DNA of 64,000 bases, taken from NCBI RefSeq assembly GCF_032854445.1, contig NC_088303.1, positions 34,141,265-34,205,264 on the forward strand, written 5' to 3'. The notes beneath the pieces were generated by a model that was given only the letters and a program-made list of their open reading frames with translations, was not told the DNA's origin and did not search any database. The position numbers and the translations under genes are program-made. Within the stretch, counting starts at the first letter, position 1. Each line of letters begins with the position of its first letter. This document shows, piece after piece, positions 58,631 through 64,000 of the stretch. Source of the DNA: Liolophura sinensis. Taxonomy: Eukaryota > Mollusca > Polyplacophora > Chitonida > Chitonidae.

Positions 58631-61600
58631 GAGAGGCGAGGTGGACTAGAGGCTGGCCTGACCAGTAATGTCAAACTACACGTACTATAGGTTTGTGAGA
58701 GTACAACTCTACTTGTATCAACTTCAACAGTGTTCTTCTTTAATAATTGATCCAGTCTTGTTATGTGAAAGGAAACTGAAGAAAGATAGAAAATACTATG
58801 TATTGTGCTATTGGGTTTAAAGTTTCTGTATTATATTGGTCACTGCTAATTATACTCTACAACAAATTTTATAATTTTGCGTTTGTCCTTTTTTCTCTGG
58901 TGCCTCTGGCTAACAGTGCTGTATGCTCATTGATGGAATATGAACAAAGGCAGGTGTATGGTGAGTTGAGAGGACTACAGGTCATGTACTGTAATGTAAA
59001 ACGGGAATTTTCCCTCGGGATGATAGGACCGACACAAAAACACGAGTCTATCTGACAACATCCAAATCTCGCTGTACAGGGTGATTAACCTCAATGTGAA
59101 TTTCACAGTTTTGTTTTTGCCATTTCCCTTTATATAAGATGCTTGCTGGCTTCCCAGTTTGGGAAACCTGCATTAACGGTCGTCACCTCATTAGATGAGC
59201 AATCTAAAGAGCTGTTTCAGGGCGTATCAGTTGTGTAAGACGAAATCATGCTTTAGAGCTAGTTATTAGAAAGACTTGTGCTCACTTGTCAGCCATGTCA
59301 TTTTACATTCAGTTCAGCTTGTGAAGCGGGAGTTCACATTACATGAACTATGTCCCGTTTCAGGCAATCATGGCCCTTTGACCAATGATCTTGATTGGTT
59401 TACTGCTGTACACTAGAATATTTCACTCACATTGTAAGTTATAGTAGTCAGGCTTTAATAGTTACAGAAACTGGAATGAGCAAGGAATATCCACCTTTTC
59501 CAAGTGAGAATCTTTTACTGGTGACAGATGCATGTCACAGGAAAGTGGTCTTAAGTGAACTTCATGTAATACCACATCAAGGTTTTAAACACAAGAATGA
59601 AGTATATATCAACTGAAAGACCACTGAACACTGGAAAACAGTTTGATTTATTTTTTTTTAATTTTTCAAATCGAATTTGTTGAAAAATTTAAAACATCAG
59701 ATTTTACAGAGGTCTGTAGTGACAAGAGGGTATCAGTGACATCACATCGATTTGTTTCTTGTATAGTTCATCTAGAGGTTCACAAAACTATGCAGATGAC
59801 AATCTAGCAGCCTGTGTGTTCAGCTGCAAAGCGTGATGTGACGTCACTGGTCTCTAAAGGCCACCATAGAATCCAACGCTTCAAATGCATTTTACCAGGT
59901 TAAAAATATTAAAATCAAACTATTTTCAGGGACAATGGATAATAACACTTCATCTGACATACTGCATGCTAGTGTTTTCTGTGCCTTTATTAAACAGGCA
60001 TCAGCTTATTGCCACCTGTGAACAGTGGAGGATAGGGAATTCAGATGCCCCCTAAAGATGCTGAGTAAAAGTGTCATTGACTTGGCTGTTAACTTTTAAA
60101 ACTTGAGTGTGGGGTAAGCATGAGTAAATGTTGTGAAAGGGGATCTTCATGACCCTTCGCTGTTATGCACAGCCAGGTCGGATTTTCAAGATTTCAAAAC
60201 CACATTTAATGTTTCACCACATAAAACTTTTTCAGACCCCCCAAAAAACTGTCACCTTTACAGTCCTGTGTGCTAACTGCAGGTGCTGAACAACAAGCTT
60301 GTTACGCAGCCTTTTTCGTAAAAATTAATTTTGTTCTGAACTGCGACATATGGCATTGTACAGGAATAATGCTGCTTATGAACAAGTTAATATGTCTACA
60401 CATAGAAGTTGAATATTATGCATTAACAAGCATGAATGGTTTGGAGAAAGATAAAAACAGAACACTATAAATCAGAACTTACACTTCATGTAACAATTTT
60501 TTAATTTTTATTTTTATTTATTTATTTTTTTTTTTTTAGAAAAATGCACAGCCAGTGTAAATGTACTGCAACACTTTGAAACATTTTCAGGGAATGTTCA
60601 CTGCAAATATAAACTGTAAGGCACAACCAAACTGGTGATGTAGTTATCACCCTCATCAATATCAAAATCCCCATAAACACAGTGCATAATAATGACCACC
60701 AGAGTTAAAATAACAGTATACACACAACCCCCGTGTATTTCTGTGTAACAATGTAACATCATTATGTACTACATAGCAAATTGTCCCAGCCCGGACTTGA
60801 ACCATGACCAGAGGTATCACTGAAACTCCTCAACCTTTTGTGTATTACACCCTAGACAGTGTTCAAATTAGAACAGCTAATGTGATGTTTGTCCCTCCTT
60901 ATATTTTATTATTTGCAGCTATATACATATAAAGCACTTGTAATAAATTTAAATCACAGCAAGACAACCGCAATACAGTACATGTATATCAAAAACATCA
61001 ATAAACATCAAATATAAACAAATAAAGGGACTACATATGAACGTAATACAGCCCAAAACCAGATTATGAATTCAAAATGGCAGTGCACTGTAATGCTTGC
61101 TAGTACATGTACAGGCAAGGTAAGTGTCTCATTAAACGTGCTGCTAATTACAAGGAAATCTTAGAGGCAGGTGTGATGGTAGGTTGGAATGGGTTCATCA
61201 ACGCGTCAGTCCCCAATGAAGGACAGGATGCAATTTCATCATGGTAAAGACTGAGGCAAAGATCGTCTTGCAGTTTAATACTTCACAAAGCTTGACATTC
61301 AGAAATCTATTGGACACACACGTCCAATAAACATAGACCTATAAGTAGAGGTGGCAGCCTTTTCCCCCTATACGGATTGTAGACGGATGCACTGATTTAA
61401 AGATTTAATTTTGTTCAGAAAAGTGACAAACCACATGTACCAACAGGAGTAGGTTTTCAGAGTACACGGTTGCAGTACGGGGAAGCTAGTGGTAATTTCC
61501 CTTTAGTTGAGTCAGTAGAGTGCTTTCTGGATTCAGGATCAGGCGATCAAAGTTCAAATGCTTGTGTGACACATAGAGTAAATCCTTCAACCATTACATC

Positions 61601-62101
61601 TGGGTTACAGTCAGTTTGAAGTCGTCACACTGAAAATCACGCTAAATCACACCAACCGGGGCCATGGACACATGCTGCAGGAAAAACACCTAAGCCCCTC
61701 CATATTTACAGAAACATAAAACGCTTCAGAAGACAGAAAAAAAAATAATGCACTTGTAACTGAGATAAATAAACATCATACAATATAACAAAATATAGTT
61801 CAACAAAAGTACCTCAAATCTACGTACATCCATATATGAATCAGAAATGGTCAGATCCCATCTTCATGTTAGCACCATTGCCATATCATTTACCCTTTCA
61901 TCAACTCACTGAACAGTAAATCTGATATGTCTTGTAAATTTATTATGAAGTCAAACAGCAACCAAAATAAATCACCATGATTTAACTATCAAATATCAAC
62001 TACTGACAGGCAAGATTTTCACCAGTAGGGGTAATTGCATGATCTACTAAAATGTCTTCACATTTTGCATTACAGTTGCTTGGGGTGTTTCACTCAAATA
62101 A
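58631..62101. other. TTC36 3' flank and intergenic; no other gene recognised
   Basis: AT-rich. 59393-59440 is a short reverse SINE tail relic (GATTGGTTTACTGCTGTACA ... ATATTTCACTCAC). Around 61500-61580 a weak tRNA-like head is seen (GAGTCAGTAGAG ... AAGTTCAAATGC). No gene. Confidence 0.4.
61939..61944 (-). terminator. Candidate TTC36 polyadenylation signal
   Basis: TTTATT on the + strand (AATAAA on -) about 160 bases downstream of the TTC36 stop codon, a usual distance. Confidence 0.4.
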
Positions 62102-63591
62102 TTACTGCTCCCCATACTTGAGTTTGTTCATGACCTCTGACAACATTTGATTACACAAAGCAGCATACGGATTCATAGACACCACTTGTTGCTTGGCGAA
62201 TTTTCCACCTAGATCGGCAGCCAGCTTGAAATCTTCTAAAGCACCATCACAATCACCTAAATGAACAAACCGTGGAAAGGAAATATGTATCTTTCTGTAA
62301 CATGTAATTCAACTAAACAGATTTTGTGAAATGAATATCTGCATCAAATGGTTTCAAGGAAAATACAACAATGATAACATGAACTCCTTTCTCCAGCGCA
62401 AATATCAATATCATCTTAACTATCCTAAATAAACATACGCCACAAGAAACTTTACTGCATCAAAAGTTATCAGATCTGCTATGGTGCAACATAAATCTCT
62501 AATGAAATCAAATGGGTTGGCAAGCTGACTTCAGCTATCATGAAAAAGATTAAAAATTTGAGCAATTTGATTGGTTTATAAAAATACAACATCTTTTCAA
62601 AGTACATATTTAAGCCAAAATTCTCAAGTGTTTTCTTTACATATGGTGTCAAATGCCACCTTCAACACATCTCGACACTCGATGTCCATGCAGTTCACCT
62701 GAACTTAGCAAGTGTGGATGTACGTTCCAGTTGGAATGGAAGTTTTTCTGGTGCACATGCATGTACCTTGTGAGATGAAGACAACATTAAAGCTAAGCCT
62801 ATTTTCCTACATTCCAGTTTCAATTTTGTCTGTCTGCTTGCACGACGTTATCAATATTACACTATTGTGCCTTACTGTCCTACTCACAGCAATGTCAAAC
62901 CAGTTTCTATGCCAACATTCAGTGCTGCTTCACTGCGTAGCCATGCTGAGGAGACCACCGAGGACACCAGAAGTGACACCCATCTCAATCAAAGCACACA
63001 GACCCTGACCTGCCTGTACTTCACCTATCCCCATATCACTCCCCTAGTCACTGTCAAGTTTGGTTTTACTCAACTTGCAATCTACCTGCCAATTTGTAAA
63101 TAGAAAATTATGAACACATGTTACCAAATTCTCAAAACATACCTTCTAGTTTCTTGATCAAAGCCCTCTGTGTCAAGGCCTGACAAGCTGTTTTTCCTCG
63201 TCCTTTACTCAGCTCGATTGCACGATTAAGGTCACAAAGGGCACCTGTGAAGACAGAATACTCTTATACACAAGTTTGTTTGTGCAACAATCAGTGTGAT
63301 TTCAACAGGTGTCCAACGCACTACTTTCCTTTGTTACGGCAACTGCAAGCAAAGCATTATAAGACTTTCACAACAATCTTTGTACAGGCAAGGTACACAA
63401 AAGTTATCCATTGAATTTACCGGTTCTTTCAACTCATCTACCAGGTACGTAATATGAACAAGTAATGTTGGACCTGAACTTTCAACTCAGGAGCTACCTC
63501 GGTTTACCTGGAGGAACTTATCATTAGCCTTTTTCACAGGTCCCTCTTAGTGACAGGATGGCCACAATGTCAGCACAATTGATTGATTGAT

Positions 63592-63637
<46 letters not shown>

Positions 63638-64000
63638 ATTGGTGTTTTACGCCGTACTCAAGAATATTTCACTTATACGACGGCGGCCAGCATTATGGTG
63701 GGTGGAAACCGGGCAGAGCCCGGGGGAAACCCACGACCATCCGCAGGTTGCTGGCAGACCTTCCCACGTACGGCCGGAGAGGAAGGCAGCATGAGCTGGT
63801 CTTGAACTCACAGCGACCGCATTGGTGAGAGGCTTCTGGGTCATTACGCTGCGCTAGCGCGCTAACCGACTGAGCCACGGAGGCCCCCAGCACAATTGAA
63901 GTCATAATTCATCACAATGATGACACTAAACATTACACTATACTGAGTTACTTGAATACACACCTTGTGTGTCGCCCTTCAGACGCAGGGCCTGAGCACG
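62102..64000 (-). CDS. TTC36: Tetratricopeptide repeat protein 36-like, last three exons, 5'-partial
   Basis: Small TPR protein; the mammalian protein (HBP21) is reported to bind Hsp70 and to act in tyrosine catabolism. Exons in transcript order: 64000-63964 (runs off the window), 63244-63143, 62256-62102 (TAA). Junctions are GT-AG, each in phase 1. Visible protein reads RAQALRLKGDTQ, then ALCDLNRAIELSKGRGK, then DCDGALEDFKLAADLGGKFA and ends MNPYAALCNQMLSEVMNKL plus KYGEQ. The NPYAALCN block and the GRG between TPR helices are characteristic of TTC36, and the order matches human TTC36 from its first TPR helix to its end. A full-length SINE sits in the 720-bp intron between the first two visible exons. 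The N-terminal half lies beyond the right edge. Convergent with PHC. Confidence 0.93.
62257..63142. other. TTC36 last intron; nothing recognised
   Basis: Short frames around 62712-63103 on + overlap each other and show no family features. Confidence 0.45.
63583..63887 (-). mobile_element. Full-length, young tRNA-derived SINE with 12-bp target-site duplication
   Basis: CAGCACAATTGA is repeated at 63571-63582 and 63888-63899. On the - strand the element reads GGGGCCTCCGTGGCTCAGTC (box A), GGTTAGCGCGCTAGCGCAGC, a box-B-like GTGAGTTCAAGACC, CCACCATAATGCTGGCCGCC, GTCGTATAAGTGAAATATTC, TTGAGTACGGCGTAAAACAC, CAATCA, then an A run (T run 63591-63636 on +). It is the best consensus of the family in this window. 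The 3' block resembles metazoan Nin-DC/Meta-type SINE domains, from memory. Confidence 0.95.

Noticed and set aside
60785-60815. tRNA-like box B on - (GGTTCAAGTCCGGG)
   Set aside because: No matching box A or cloverleaf could be placed; at most a SINE head relic.

Overview
The window is AT-rich, intron-dense animal DNA. Four protein-coding genes can be reconstructed exon by exon from conserved protein sequence and GT-AG junctions. The gene set fits a bilaterian. The abundant tRNA-derived SINE, with a conserved 3' block resembling the Nin-DC/Meta-type SINE domains, together with the exon-rich layout, suggests a lophotrochozoan, most likely a mollusc. That assignment is inference from memory and was not searched.

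Layout. (1) 1-19494, + strand: an anoctamin of the ANO7 type. Fourteen exons are visible (5328-19494, 621 aa in one continuous frame). Its N-terminal part lies upstream of the window or was not recognised in the first 5.3 kb, which hold a 26-bp minisatellite with a 123-bp higher-order block, two SINEs and a G-rich short tandem repeat. Intron 3 contains a 4.1-kb array of a 77-bp satellite. (2) 19495-31485: 3' flank of the anoctamin and a gene-poor stretch with dispersed repeats and two short tandem arrays (72 bp and 80 bp). (3) 31486-35852, - strand: complete SZRD1 (SUZ domain RNA-binding protein), five coding exons, 154 aa; one intron holds a relic of a tyrosine-recombinase element. (4) 35853-39724: the divergent upstream region between SZRD1 and the polyhomeotic gene, with a likely shared promoter, a putative 5' noncoding exon and two inverted-repeat elements. 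(5) 39725-54484, + strand: complete polyhomeotic-like Polycomb gene (PHC), ten coding exons, 849 aa, with low-complexity N-terminus, Gln/Ser/Thr-rich middle, HD1, FCS zinc finger and SAM domain. (6) 54485-62101: 3' flank of PHC, repeats, no recognised gene. (7) 62102-64000, - strand: the last three exons of TTC36, a small TPR protein that runs off the right edge.

Gene order is ANO7> <SZRD1 PHC> <TTC36: tail-to-tail, head-to-head, tail-to-tail. The four genes have no obvious common pathway; the shared point is the SZRD1/PHC divergent promoter.

The most unusual thing seen is inside PHC. Two separate intronic tandem repeats look as if they were seeded from the gene's own exon-intron junctions. 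The 51.8-53.2 kb array is built from units resembling the 3' splice site plus the first bases of exon 9, leaving five decoy TTTACAG|CC acceptors just before the real one. A degenerate repeat in introns 2 and 3 resembles the end of exon 2 plus its splice donor. Other oddities are a SINE carrying an exact 113-bp copy of sequence 746 bp upstream, a SINE carrying an inverted copy of its own tail, several snap-back MITEs, and alternative NAGNAG acceptors in PHC and SZRD1.
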